This document shows, piece after piece, positions 50,901-63,200 of a stretch of 64,000 nucleotides of DNA. Numbering within the stretch: the stretch's first letter is position 1; every line of letters begins with the position of its first letter. Source of the stretch: Hippasteria phrygiana. Lineage: Eukaryota > Echinodermata > Asteroidea > Valvatida > Goniasteridae. The translations under genes and the position numbers were made by a program. The stretch lies in the NCBI GenBank assembly GCA_037893225.1, contig JAZGUH010000116.1:3162001-3226000 (forward strand), written 5' to 3'. A model generated the notes under the pieces. The model was not told the DNA's origin, did no database searches, and saw nothing but the letters and a program-made list of their open reading frames with translations.

Positions 50901-53297
50901 CCGTTTACTGCATTGTGACTGCTTAACGTTTGCCACATTTTCAGATGAACGCCCCTCCTTTCCCTGTTCATAATTGAATGGGATATTGACCAAATCCAGC
51001 AATTTGCACACGTATGGGTAGCTTAGATCTAGCGCAACAATTTGAGACCATGGCCAGCTTCACAGCGTTATAACTCTTCGAGAAAATTCAAACCTCGCAA
51101 CAAATTTCTTCCCGTGATCTCTGTGTGCGTTCTCCCGTTTACTGCATTGTGGCTGCTTAACGTTTGCCAAATTTTCAGATGAACGCCCCTCCTTTCCCTG
51201 TTCATAATTGAATGGGATATTGACCAAATCCAGTAATTTCCACACGTATGGGTAGCTTAGATATAGCGCAACAATTTCAGACCATCGCCAGCTTCACAGC
51301 GTTAGAACTCTTCGAGAAAATTCAAACCTCGCAACAAATTTCTTCCTGTGAACTCTGTGTGCGTTCTTCCGTTTACTGTATTGTAACTGTTTAACGTTTG
51401 CCACATTTTCAGATGAACGCCCCTCCTTTCCCTGTTCATAATTGAATGGGATATTTACCAAATCCAGTAATTTTCACACGTATGGGTAGCTTAGATATAG
51501 CGCAACAATTTCAGACCATCGCCAGCTTCACAGCGTTAGAACTCTTCGAGAAAATTCAAACCTCGCAACAAATTTCTTCCTGTGAACTCTGTGTGCGTTC
51601 TTCCGTTTACTGTATTGTAACTGTTTAACGTTTGCCACATTTTCAGATGAACGCCCCTCCTTTCCCTGTTCATCATTGGATGGGATATTGACCAAATCCA
51701 GTAATTTTCACACGTATGGGTAGCTTAGATATAGCGCAACAATTTCAGACCATCGCCAGCTTCACAGCGTTAGAACTCTTCGAGAAAATTCAAACCTCGC
51801 AACAAATTTCTTCCTGTGAACTCTGTGTGCGTTCTTCCGATTCTGTATTGTGACTGCTTAACGTTTGCCATATTTTCAGATGAACGCCCCTCCTTTCCCT
51901 GTTCATCATTGAATGGGATATTGACCAAATCCAGTAATTTTTACACTTATGGGTAGCTTAGATATAGCGCAACAATTTCAGACTATCGCCAGCTTCACAG
52001 CGTTAGAACTCTTCGAGAAAATTCAAACCTCGCAACAAATTTCTTCCTGTGAACTCTGTGTGCGTTCTTCCGTTTACTGTATTGTAACTGTTTAACGTTT
52101 GCCACATTTTCAGATGAACGCCCCTCCTTTCCCTGTTCATAATTGAATGGGATATTGACCAAATCCAGTAATTTTCACACGTATGGGTAGCTTAGATATA
52201 GCGCAACAATTTCAGACCATCGCCAGCTTCACAGCGTTAGAACTCTTCGAGAAAATTCAAACCTCGCAACAAATTTCTTCCTGTGAACTCTGTGTGCGTT
52301 CTTCCGTTTACTGCATTGTGACTGCTTAACGTTTGCCACATTTTCAGATGAACGCCCCTCCTTTCCCTGTTCATAATTGAATGGGATATTGACCAAATCC
52401 AGCAATTTGCACACGTATGGGTAGCTTAGATCTAGCGCAACAATTTGAGACCATGGCCAGCTTCACAGCGTTATAACTCTTCGAGAAAATTCAAACCTCG
52501 CAACAAATTTCTTCCCGTGATCTCTGTGTGCGTTCTCCCGTTTACTGCATTGTGGCTGCTTAACGTTTGCGAAATTTTCAGATGAACGCCCCTCCTTTCC
52601 CTGTTCATAATTGAATGGGATATTGACCAAATCCAGTAATTTCCACACGTATGGGTAGCTTAGATATAGCGCAACAATTTCAGACCATCGCCAGCTTCAC
52701 AGCGTTAGAACTCTTCGAGAAAATTCAAACCTCGCAACAAATTTCTTCCTGTGAACTCTGTGTGCGTTCTTCCGTTTACTGTATTGTAACTGTTTAACGT
52801 TTGCCACATTTTCAGATGAACGCCCCTCCTTTCCCTGTTCATAATTGAATGGGATATTTACCAAATCCAGTAATTTTCACACGTATGGGTAGCTTAGATA
52901 TAGCGCAACAATTTCAGACCATCGCCAGCTTCACAGCGTTAGAACTCTTCGAGAAAATTCAAACCTCGCAACAAATTTCTTCCTGTGAACTCTGTGTGCG
53001 TTCTTCCGTTTACTGTATTGTAACTGTTTAACGTTTGCCACATTTTCAGATGAACGCCCCTCCTTTCCCTGTTCATAATTGAATGGGATATTGACCAAAT
53101 CCAGTAATTTTCACACGTACGGGTAGCTTAGATATAGCGCAACAATTTCAGACTATCGCCAGCTTCACAGCGTTAGAACTCTTCGAGAAAATTCAAACCT
53201 CGCAACAAATTTCTTCCTGTGAACTCTGTGTGCGTTCTTCCGATTCTGTATTGTGACTGCTTAACGTTTGCCATATTTTCAGATGAACGCCCCTCCT
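47921..53297 (+). repeat. Second long copy of the extended backbone (23 monomers)
   Basis: The order is E-L2-G-H-I-J-K-A-B-K2-N-D-E2-L-A-S-O-D-E2-L-A-S-T, matching 32029-37405 at a 15,892-bp shift. Private changes are at 49372 (A to G) and 52571 (C to G). Confidence 0.9.
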
Positions 53298-53531
53298 TTC
53301 CCTGTTCATCATTGAATGGGATATTGACCAAATCCACTAATTTTTACACTGATGGGTAGCTTAGATATAGCGCAACAATTTCAGACCATCGCCAGCTTCA
53401 CAGCGTTAGAACTCTTCGAGAAAATTCAAACCTCGCAACAAATTTCTTCCTGTGAACTCTGTGTGCGTTCTTCCGTTTACTGCATTGTGACTGCTTAACG
53501 TTTGCCACATTTTCAGATGAACGCCCCTCCT
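53298..53531 (+). repeat. Hybrid monomer U/E2, junction of the 2,572-bp duplication
   Basis: It begins with U markers (CCACTAATT, ACTGATGGG). It ends with E2 markers (CTGTGTGCG, TGCATTGTGACTG) and is 234 bp, without the U deletion. The exchange lies between offsets about 57 and 165. The reciprocal parental junctions are visible at 50726 (E2) and 55870 (U). Confidence 0.87.
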
Positions 53532-55869
53532 TTCCCTGTTCATAATTGAATGGGATATTGACCAAATCCAGCAATTTGCACACGTATGGGTAGCTTAGAT
53601 CTAGCGCAACAATTTGAGACCATGGCCAGCTTCACAGCGTTATAACTCTTCGAGAAAATTCAAACCTCGCAACAAATTTCTTCCCGTGATCTCTGTGTGC
53701 GTTCTCCCGTTTACTGCATTGTGGCTGCTTAACGTTTGCCAAATTTTCAGATGAACGCCCCTCCTTTCCCTGTTCATAATTGAATGGGATATTGACCAAA
53801 TCCAGTAATTTCCACACGTATGGGTAGCTTAGATATAGCGCAACAATTTCAGACCATCGCCAGCTTCACAGCGTTAGAACTCTTCGAGAAAATTCAAACC
53901 TCGCAACAAATTTCTTCCTGTGAACTCTGTGTGCGTTCTTCCGTTTACTGTATTGTAACTGTTTAACGTTTGCCACATTTTCAGATGAACGCCCCTCCTT
54001 TCCCTGTTCATAATTGAATGGGATATTTACCAAATCCAGTAATTTTCACACGTATGGGTAGCTTAGATATAGCGCAACAATTTCAGACCATCGCCAGCTT
54101 CACAGCGTTAGAACTCTTCGAGAAAATTCAAACCTCGCAACAAATTTCTTCCTGTGAACTCTGTGTGCGTTCTTCCGTTTACTGTATTGTAACTGTTTAA
54201 CGTTTGCCACATTTTCAGATGAACGCCCCTCCTTTCCCTGTTCATCATTGGATGGGATATTGACCAAATCCAGTAATTTTCACACGTATGGGTAGCTTAG
54301 ATATAGCGCAACAATTTCAGACCATCGCCAGCTTCACAGCGTTAGAACTCTTCGAGAAAATTCAAACCTCGCAACAAATTTCTTCCTGTGAACTCTGTGT
54401 GCGTTCTTCCGATTCTGTATTGTGACTGCTTAACGTTTGCCATATTTTCAGATGAACGCCCCTCCTTTCCCTGTTCATCATTGAATGGGATATTGACCAA
54501 ATCCAGTAATTTTTACACTTATGGGTAGCTTAGATATAGCGCAACAATTTCAGACTATCGCCAGCTTCACAGCGTTAGAACTCTTCGAGAAAATTCAAAC
54601 CTCGCAACAAATTTCTTCCTGTGAACTCTGTGTGCGTTCTTCCGTTTACTGTATTGTAACTGTTTAACGTTTGCCACATTTTCAGATGAACGCCCCTCCT
54701 TTCCCTGTTCATAATTGAATGGGATATTGACCAAATCCAGTAATTTTCACACGTATGGGTAGCTTAGATATAGCGCAACAATTTCAGACCATCGCCAGCT
54801 TCACAGCGTTAGAACTCTTCGAGAAAATTCAAACCTCGCAACAAATTTCTTCCTGTGAACTCTGTGTGCGTTCTTCCGTTTACTGCATTGTGACTGCTTA
54901 ACGTTTGCCACATTTTCAGATGAACGCCCCTCCTTTCCCTGTTCATAATTGAATGGGATATTGACCAAATCCAGCAATTTGCACACGTATGGGTAGCTTA
55001 GATCTAGCGCAACAATTTGAGACCATGGCCAGCTTCACAGCGTTATAACTCTTCGAGAAAATTCAAACCTCGCAACAAATTTCTTCCCGTGATCTCTGTG
55101 TGCGTTCTCCCGTTTACTGCATTGTGGCTGCTTAACGTTTGCCAAATTTTCAGATGAACGCCCCTCCTTTCCCTGTTCATAATTGAATGGGATATTGACC
55201 AAATCCAGTAATTTCCACACGTATGGGTAGCTTAGATATAGCGCAACAATTTCAGACCATCGCCAGCTTCACAGCGTTAGAACTCTTCGAGAAAATTCAA
55301 ACCTCGCAACAAATTTCTTCCTGTGAACTCTGTGTGCGTTCTTCCGTTTACTGTATTGTAACTGTTTAACGTTTGCCACATTTTCAGATGAACGCCCCTC
55401 CTTTCCCTGTTCATAATTGAATGGGATATTTACCAAATCCAGTAATTTTCACACGTATGGGTAGCTTAGATATAGCGCAACAATTTCAGACCATCGCCAG
55501 CTTCACAGCGTTAGAACTCTTCGAGAAAATTCAAACCTCGCAACAAATTTCTTCCTGTGAACTCTGTGTGCGTTCTTCCGTTTACTGTATTGTAACTGTT
55601 TAACGTTTGCCACATTTTCAGATGAACGCCCCTCCTTTCCCTGTTCATAATTGAATGGGATATTGACCAAATCCAGTAATTTTCACACGTACGGGTAGCT
55701 TAGATATAGCGCAACAATTTCAGACTATCGCCAGCTTCACAGCGTTAGAACTCTTCGAGAAAATTCAAACCTCGCAACAAATTTCTTCCTGTGAACTCTG
55801 TGTGCGTTCTTCCGATTCTGTATTGTGACTGCTTAACGTTTGCCATATTTTCAGATGAACGCCCCTCCT
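53298..55869 (+). repeat. 11-mer duplication (2,572 bp)
   Basis: The order (U/E2)-L-A-S-O-D-E2-L-A-S-T repeats 50726-53297. The first monomer is the crossover product, so the duplicated unit ends exactly where the U type would have followed. Confidence 0.9.
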
Positions 55870-57271
55870 TTCCCTGTTCATCATTGAATGGGATATTGAC
55901 CAAATCCACTAATTTTTACACTGATGGGTAGCTTAGATATAGCGCAACAATTTCAGACCATCGCCAGCTTCACAGCGTTAGAACTCTTCGAGAAAATTCA
56001 AACCTCGCAACAAATTTCTTCCTGTGAACTCTTTGTGCGTTCTTCCGTTTACTGTATTGAACTGTTTAACGTTTGCCACATTTTCAGATGAACGCCCCTC
56101 CTTTCCCTGTTCATAATTGAATGGGATATTGACAAAATCCAGCAATTTCCACACGTATGGGTAGCTTAGATCTAGCGCAACAATTTGAGACCATCGCCAG
56201 CTTCACAGCGTTAGAACTCTTCGAGAAAATTCAAACCTCGCAACTAATTTTTTCCCGTGAACTCTGTGTGCGTTCTCCCGTTTACTGCATTGTGGCTGCT
56301 TAACGTTTGCCAAATTTTCAGATGAACGCCCCTCCTTTCGCTGTTCATAATTGAATGGGATATTGACCAAATCCAGCAACTTTCACACGTATGGGTAGCT
56401 TAGATCTAGCGCAACAATTTGAGACCATCGCCAGCTTCACAGCGTTAGAACTCTTCGAGAAAATTCAAACCTCGCAACAAATTTCTTCCTGTGAACTCTG
56501 TGTGCGTTCTTCCGTTTACTGCATTGTGACTGCTTAACGTTTGCCACATTTTCAGATGAACACCCCTCCTTTCCCTGTTCATAATTGAATGGGATATTGA
56601 CCAAATCCAGTAATTTCCACACGTATGGGTAACTTAGATATAGCGCAACAATTTCAGACCATCGCCAGCTTCACAGCGTTAGAACTCTTCGAGAAAATTC
56701 AAACCTCGCAACAAATTTCTTCCTGTGAACTCTGTGTGCGTTCTTCCGATTCTGTATTGTGACTGCTTAACGTTTGCCATATTTTCAGATGAACGCCCTT
56801 CCTTTCCCTGTTCATAATTGAATGGGATATTGACCAAATCCAGCAACTTTCACACGTATGGGTAGCTTAGATCTAGCGCAACAATTTGAGACCATCGCCA
56901 GCTTCACAGCGTTAGAACTCTTCGAGAAAATTCAAACCTCGCAACAAATTTCTTCCTGTGAACTCTGTGTGCGTTCTTCCGTTTACTGCATTGTGACTGC
57001 TTAACGTTTGCCACATTTTCAGATGAACACCCCTCCTTTCCCTGTTCATAATTGAATGGGATATTGACCAAATCCAGTAATTTCCACACGTATGGGTAGC
57101 TTAGATATAGCGCAACAATTTCAGACCATCGCCAGCTTCACAGCGTTAGAACTCTTCGAGAAAATTCAAACCTCGCAACAAATTTCTTCCTGTGAACTCT
57201 GTGTGCGTTCTTCCGTTTACTGTATTGTAACTGTTTAACGTTTGCCACATTTTCAGATGAACGCCCCTCCT
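55870..57271 (+). repeat. U-V-K3-W-K2-A cassette
   Basis: Six monomers, 1,402 bp, matching 37406-38807 and 39275-40676. It links the S-T tail to the Y that opens the next unit. Confidence 0.9.
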
Positions 57272-60200
57272 TTCCCTGTTCATAATTGAATGGGATATAA
57301 ACCATATCCAGTAATTTTCACACGTACGGGTAGCTTAGATATAGCGCAACAATTTCAGACCATCGCCAGCTTCACAGCGTTAGAACTCTTCGAGAAAATT
57401 CAAACCTCGCAACAAATTTCTTCCTGTGAACTCTGTGTGCGTTCTTCCGATTCTGTATTGTGACTGCTTAACGTTTGCCATATTTTCAGATGAACGCCCC
57501 TCCTTTCCCTGTTCATAATTGAATGGGATATTGACCAAATCCAGCAACTTTCACACGTATGGGTAGCTTAGATCTAGCGCAACAATTTGAGACCATCGCC
57601 AGCTTCACAGCGTTAGAACTCTTCGAGAAAATTCAAACCTCGCAACAAATTTCTTCCTGTGAACTCTGTGTGCGTTCTTCCGTTTACTGCATTGTGGCTG
57701 CTTAACGTTTGCCAAATTTTCAGATGAACGCCCCTCCTTTCCCTGTTCATAATTGAATGGTATATTGACCAAATCCAGTAATTTTTACACGTATGGGTAG
57801 CTCAGATATAGCGCAACAATTTCAGACCATCACCAGCTTCACAGCGTTAGAACTCTTCGAGAAAATTCAAACCTCGCAACAAATTTCTTCCTGTGAACTC
57901 TGTGTGCGTTCTTCCGTTTACTGCATTGTGACTGCTTAACGTTTGCCACATTTTCAGATGAACACCCCTTCTTTCCCTGTTCATAATTGAATGGGATATT
58001 GACCAAATCCAGCAATTTTCACACGTATGGGTAGCTTAGATATAGCGCAACAATTTCAGACCATCGCCAGCTTCACAGCGTTAGAACTCTTCGAGAAAAT
58101 TCAAACCTCGCAACAAATTTCTTCCTGTGAACTCTGTGTGCGTTCTTCCGATTCTGTATTGTGACTGCTTAACGTTTGCCATATTTTCAGATGAACGCCC
58201 CTCCTTTCCCTGTTCATCATTGAATGGGATATTGACCAAATCCAGTAATTTTTACACTTATGGGTAGCTTAGATATAGCGCAACAATTTCAGACCATCGC
58301 CAGCTTCACAGCGTTAGAACTCTTCGAGAAAATTCAAACCTCGCAACAAATGTCTTCCTGTGAACTCTGTGTGCGTTCTTCCGTTTACTGTATTGTAACT
58401 GTTTAACGTTTGCCACATTTTCAGATGAACGCCCCTCCTTTCCCTGTTCATAATTGAATGGGATATTGACCAAATCCAGTAATTTTCACACGTATGGGTA
58501 GCTTAGATATAGCGCAACAATTTCAGACCATCGCCAGCTTCACAGCGTTAGAACTCTTCGAGAAAATTCAAACCTCGCAACAAATTTCTTCCTGTGAACT
58601 CTGTGGGCGTTCTTCCGTTTACTGTATTGTAACTGTTTAACGTTTGCCACATTTTCAGATGAACGCCCCTCCTTTCCCTGTTCATAATTGAATGGGATAT
58701 TGACCAAATCCAGCAACTTTCACACGTATGGGTAGCTTAGATCTAGCGCAACAATTTGAGACCATCGCCAGCTTCACAGCGTTAGAACTCTTCGAGAAAA
58801 TTCAAACCTCGCAACAAATTTCTTCCTGTGAACTCTGTGTGCGTTCTTCCGTTTACTGCATTGTGACTGCTTAACGTTTACCACATTTTCAGATGAACAC
58901 CCCTCCTTTCCCTGTTCATAATTGAATGGGATATTGACCAAATCCAGTAATTTCCACACGTATGGGTAGCTTAGATATAGCGCAACAATTTCAGACCATC
59001 GCCAGCTTCACAGCGTTAGAACTCTTCGAGAAAATTCAAACCTCGCAACAAATTTCTTCCTGTGAACTCTGTGTGCGTTCTTCCGTTTACTGTATTGTAA
59101 CTGTTTAACGTTTGCCACATTTTCAGATGAACGCCCCTCCTTTCCCTGTTCATAATTGAATGGGATATTTACCAAATCCAGTAATTTTCACACGTACGGG
59201 TAGCTTAGATATAGCGCAACAATTTCAGACCATCGCCAGCTTCACAGCGTTAGAACTCTTCGAGAAAATTCAAACCTCGCAACAAATTTCTTCCTGTGAA
59301 CTCTGTGTGCGTTCTTCCGATTCTGTATTGTGACTGCTTAACGTTTGCCATATTTTCAGATGAACGCCCCTCCTTTCCCTGTTCATAATTGAATGGGATA
59401 TTGACCAAATCCAGCAACTTTCACACGTATGGGTAGCTTAGATCTAGCGCAACAATTTGAGACCATCGCCAGCTTCACAGCGTTAGAACTCTTCGAGAAA
59501 ATTCAAACCTCGCAACAAATTTCTTCCTGTGAACTCTGTGTGCGTTCTTCCGTTTACTGCATTGTGACTGCTTAACGTTTGCCACATTTTCAGATGAACA
59601 CCCCTCCTTTCCCTGTTCATAATTGAATGGGATATTGACCAAATCCAGTAATTTCCACACGTATGGGTAGCTTAGATATAGCGCAACAATTTCAGACCAT
59701 CACCAGCTTCACAGCGTTAGAACTCTTCGAGAAAATTCAAACCTCGCAACAAATTTCTTCCTGTGAACTCTGTGTGCGTTCTTCCGATTCTGTATTGTGA
59801 CTGCTTAACGTTTGCCATATTTTCAGATGAACGCCCCTCCTTTCCCTGTTCATCATTGAATGGGATATTGACCAAATCCAGTAATTTTTACACTTATGGG
59901 TAGCTTAGATATAGCGCAACAATTTCAGACTATCGCCAGCTTCACAGCGTTAGAACTCTTCGAGAAAATTCAAACCTCGCAACAAATTTCTTCCTGTGAA
60001 CTCTGTGTGCGTTCTTCCGTTTACTGTATTGTAACTGTTTAACGTTTGCCACATTTTCAGATGAACGCCCCTCCTTTCCCTGTTCATAATTGAATGGGAT
60101 ATTGACCAAATCCAGTAATTTTCACACGTATGGGTAGCTTAGATATAGCGCAACAATTTCAGACCATCGCCAGCTTCACAGCGTTAGAACTCTTCGAGAA

Positions 60201-63200
60201 AATTCAAACCTCGCAACAAATTTCTTCCTGTGAACTCTGTGTGCGTTCTTCCGTTTACTGCATTGTGACTGCTTAACGTTTGCCACATTTTCAGATGAAC
60301 GCCCCTCCTTTCCCTGTTCATAATTGAATGGGATATTGACCAAATCCAGCAATTTGCACACGTATGGGTAGCTTAGATCTAGCGCAACAATTTGAGACCA
60401 TGGCCAGCTTCACAGCGTTATAACTCTTCGAGAAAATTCAAACCTCGCAACAAATTTCTTCCCGTGATCTCTGTGTGCGTTCTCCCGTTTACTGCATTGT
60501 GGCTGCTTAACGTTTGCCAAATTTTCAGATGAACGCCCCTCCTTTCCCTGTTCATAATTGAATGGGATATTGACCAAATCCAGTAATTTCCACACGTATG
60601 GGTAGCTTAGATATAGCGCAACAATTTCAGACCATCGCCAGCTTCACAGCGTTAGAACTCTTCGAGAAAATTCAAACCTCGCAACAAATTTCTTCCTGTG
60701 AACTCTGTGTGCGTTCTTCCGTTTACTGTATTGTAACTGTTTAACGTTTGCCACATTTTCAGATGAACGCCCCTCCTTTCCCTGTTCATAATTGAATGGG
60801 ATATTTACCAAATCCAGTAATTTTCACACGTATGGGTAGCTTAGATATAGCGCAACAATTTCAGACCATCGCCAGCTTCACAGCGTTAGAACTCTTCGAG
60901 AAAATTCAAACCTCGCAACAAATTTCTTCCTGTGAACTCTGTGTGCGTTCTTCCGTTTACTGTATTGTAACTGTTTAACGTTTGCCACATTTTCAGATGA
61001 ACGCCCCTCCTTTCCCTGTTCATCATTGGATGGGATATTGACCAAATCCAGTAATTTTCACACGTATGGGTAGCTTAGATATAGCGCAACAATTTCAGAC
61101 CATCGCCAGCTTCACAGCGTTAGAACTCTTCGAGAAAATTCAAACCTCGCAACAAATTTCTTCCTGTGAACTCTGTGTGCGTTCTTCCGATTCTGTATTG
61201 TGACTGCTTAACGTTTGCCATATTTTCAGATGAACGCCCCTCCTTTCCCTGTTCATCATTGAATGGGATATTGACCAAATCCAGTAATTTTTACACTTAT
61301 GGGTAGCTTAGATATAGCGCAACAATTTCAGACTATCGCCAGCTTCACAGCGTTAGAACTCTTCGAGAAAATTCAAACCTCGCAACAAATTTCTTCCTGT
61401 GAACTCTGTGTGCGTTCTTCCGTTTACTGTATTGTAACTGTTTAACGTTTGCCACATTTTCAGATGAACGCCCCTCCTTTCCCTGTTCATAATTGAATGG
61501 GATATTGACCAAATCCAGTAATTTTCACACGTATGGGTAGCTTAGATATAGCGCAACAATTTCAGACCATCGCCAGCTTCACAGCGTTAGAACTCTTCGA
61601 GAAAATTCAAACCTCGCAACAAATTTCTTCCTGTGAACTCTGTGTGCGTTCTTCCGTTTACTGCATTGTGACTGCTTAACGTTTGCCACATTTTCAGATG
61701 AACGCCCCTCCTTTCCCTGTTCATAATTGAATGGGATATTGACCAAATCCAGCAATTTGCACACGTATGGGTAGCTTAGATCTAGCGCAACAATTTGAGA
61801 CCATGGCCAGCTTCACAGCGTTATAACTCTTCGAGAAAATTCAAACCTCGCAACAAATTTCTTCCCGTGATCTCTGTGTGCGTTCTCCCGTTTACTGCAT
61901 TGTGGCTGCTTAACGTTTGCCAAATTTTCAGATGAACGCCCCTCCTTTCCCTGTTCATAATTGAATGGGATATTGACCAAATCCAGTAATTTCCACACGT
62001 ATGGGTAGCTTAGATATAGCGCAACAATTTCAGACCATCGCCAGCTTCACAGCGTTAGAACTCTTCGAGAAAATTCAAACCTCGCAACAAATTTCTTCCT
62101 GTGAACTCTGTGTGCGTTCTTCCGTTTACTGTATTGTAACTGTTTAACGTTTGCCACATTTTCAGATGAACGCCCCTCCTTTCCCTGTTCATAATTGAAT
62201 GGGATATTTACCAAATCCAGTAATTTTCACACGTATGGGTAGCTTAGATATAGCGCAACAATTTCAGACCATCGCCAGCTTCACAGCGTTAGAACTCTTC
62301 GAGAAAATTCAAACCTCGCAACAAATTTCTTCCTGTGAACTCTGTGTGCGTTCTTCCGTTTACTGTATTGTAACTGTTTAACGTTTGCCACATTTTCAAA
62401 TGAACGCCCCTCCTTTCCCTGTTCATAATTGAATGGGATATTGACCAAATCCAGTAATTTTCACACGTACGGGTAGCTTAGATATAGCGCAACAATTTCA
62501 GACTATCGCCAGCTTCACAGCGTTAGAACTCTTCGAGAAAATTCAAACCTCGCAACAAATTTCTTCCTGTGAACTCTGTGTGCGTTCTTCCGTTTCTGTA
62601 TTGTGACTGCTTAACGTTTGCCATATTTTCAGATGAACGCCCCTCCTTTCCCTGTTCATCATTGAATGGGATATTGACCAAATCCACTAATTTTTACACT
62701 GATGGGTAGCTTAGATATAGCGCAACAATTTCAGACCATCGCCAGCTTCACAGCGTTAGAACTCTTCGAGAAAATTCAAACCTCGCAACAAATTTCTTCC
62801 TGTGAACTCTTTGTGCGTTCTTCCGTTTACTGTATTGAACTGTTTAACGTTTGCCACATTTTCAGATGAACGCCCCTCCTTTCCCTGTTCATAATTGAAT
62901 GGGATATTGACAAAATCCAGCAATTTCCACACGTATGGGTAGCTTAGATCTAGCGCAACAATTTGAGACCATCGCCAGCTTCACAGCGTTAGAACTCTTC
63001 GAGAAAATTCAAACCTCGCAACTAATTTTTTCCCGTGAACTCTGTGTGCGTTCTCCCGTTTACTGCATTGTGGCTGCTTAACGTTTGCCAAATTTTCAGA
63101 TGAACGCCCCTCCTTTCGCTGTTCATAATTGAATGGGATATTGACCAAATCCAGCAACTTTCACACGTATGGGTAGCTTAGATCTAGCGCAACAATTTGA

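Noticed and set aside
19186..62381. Ten plus-strand 60-codon frames starting with ATG as genes
   Set aside because: They appear only where one base removes a TGA present in most monomers. They have no recognisable domain and no flanking gene signals.
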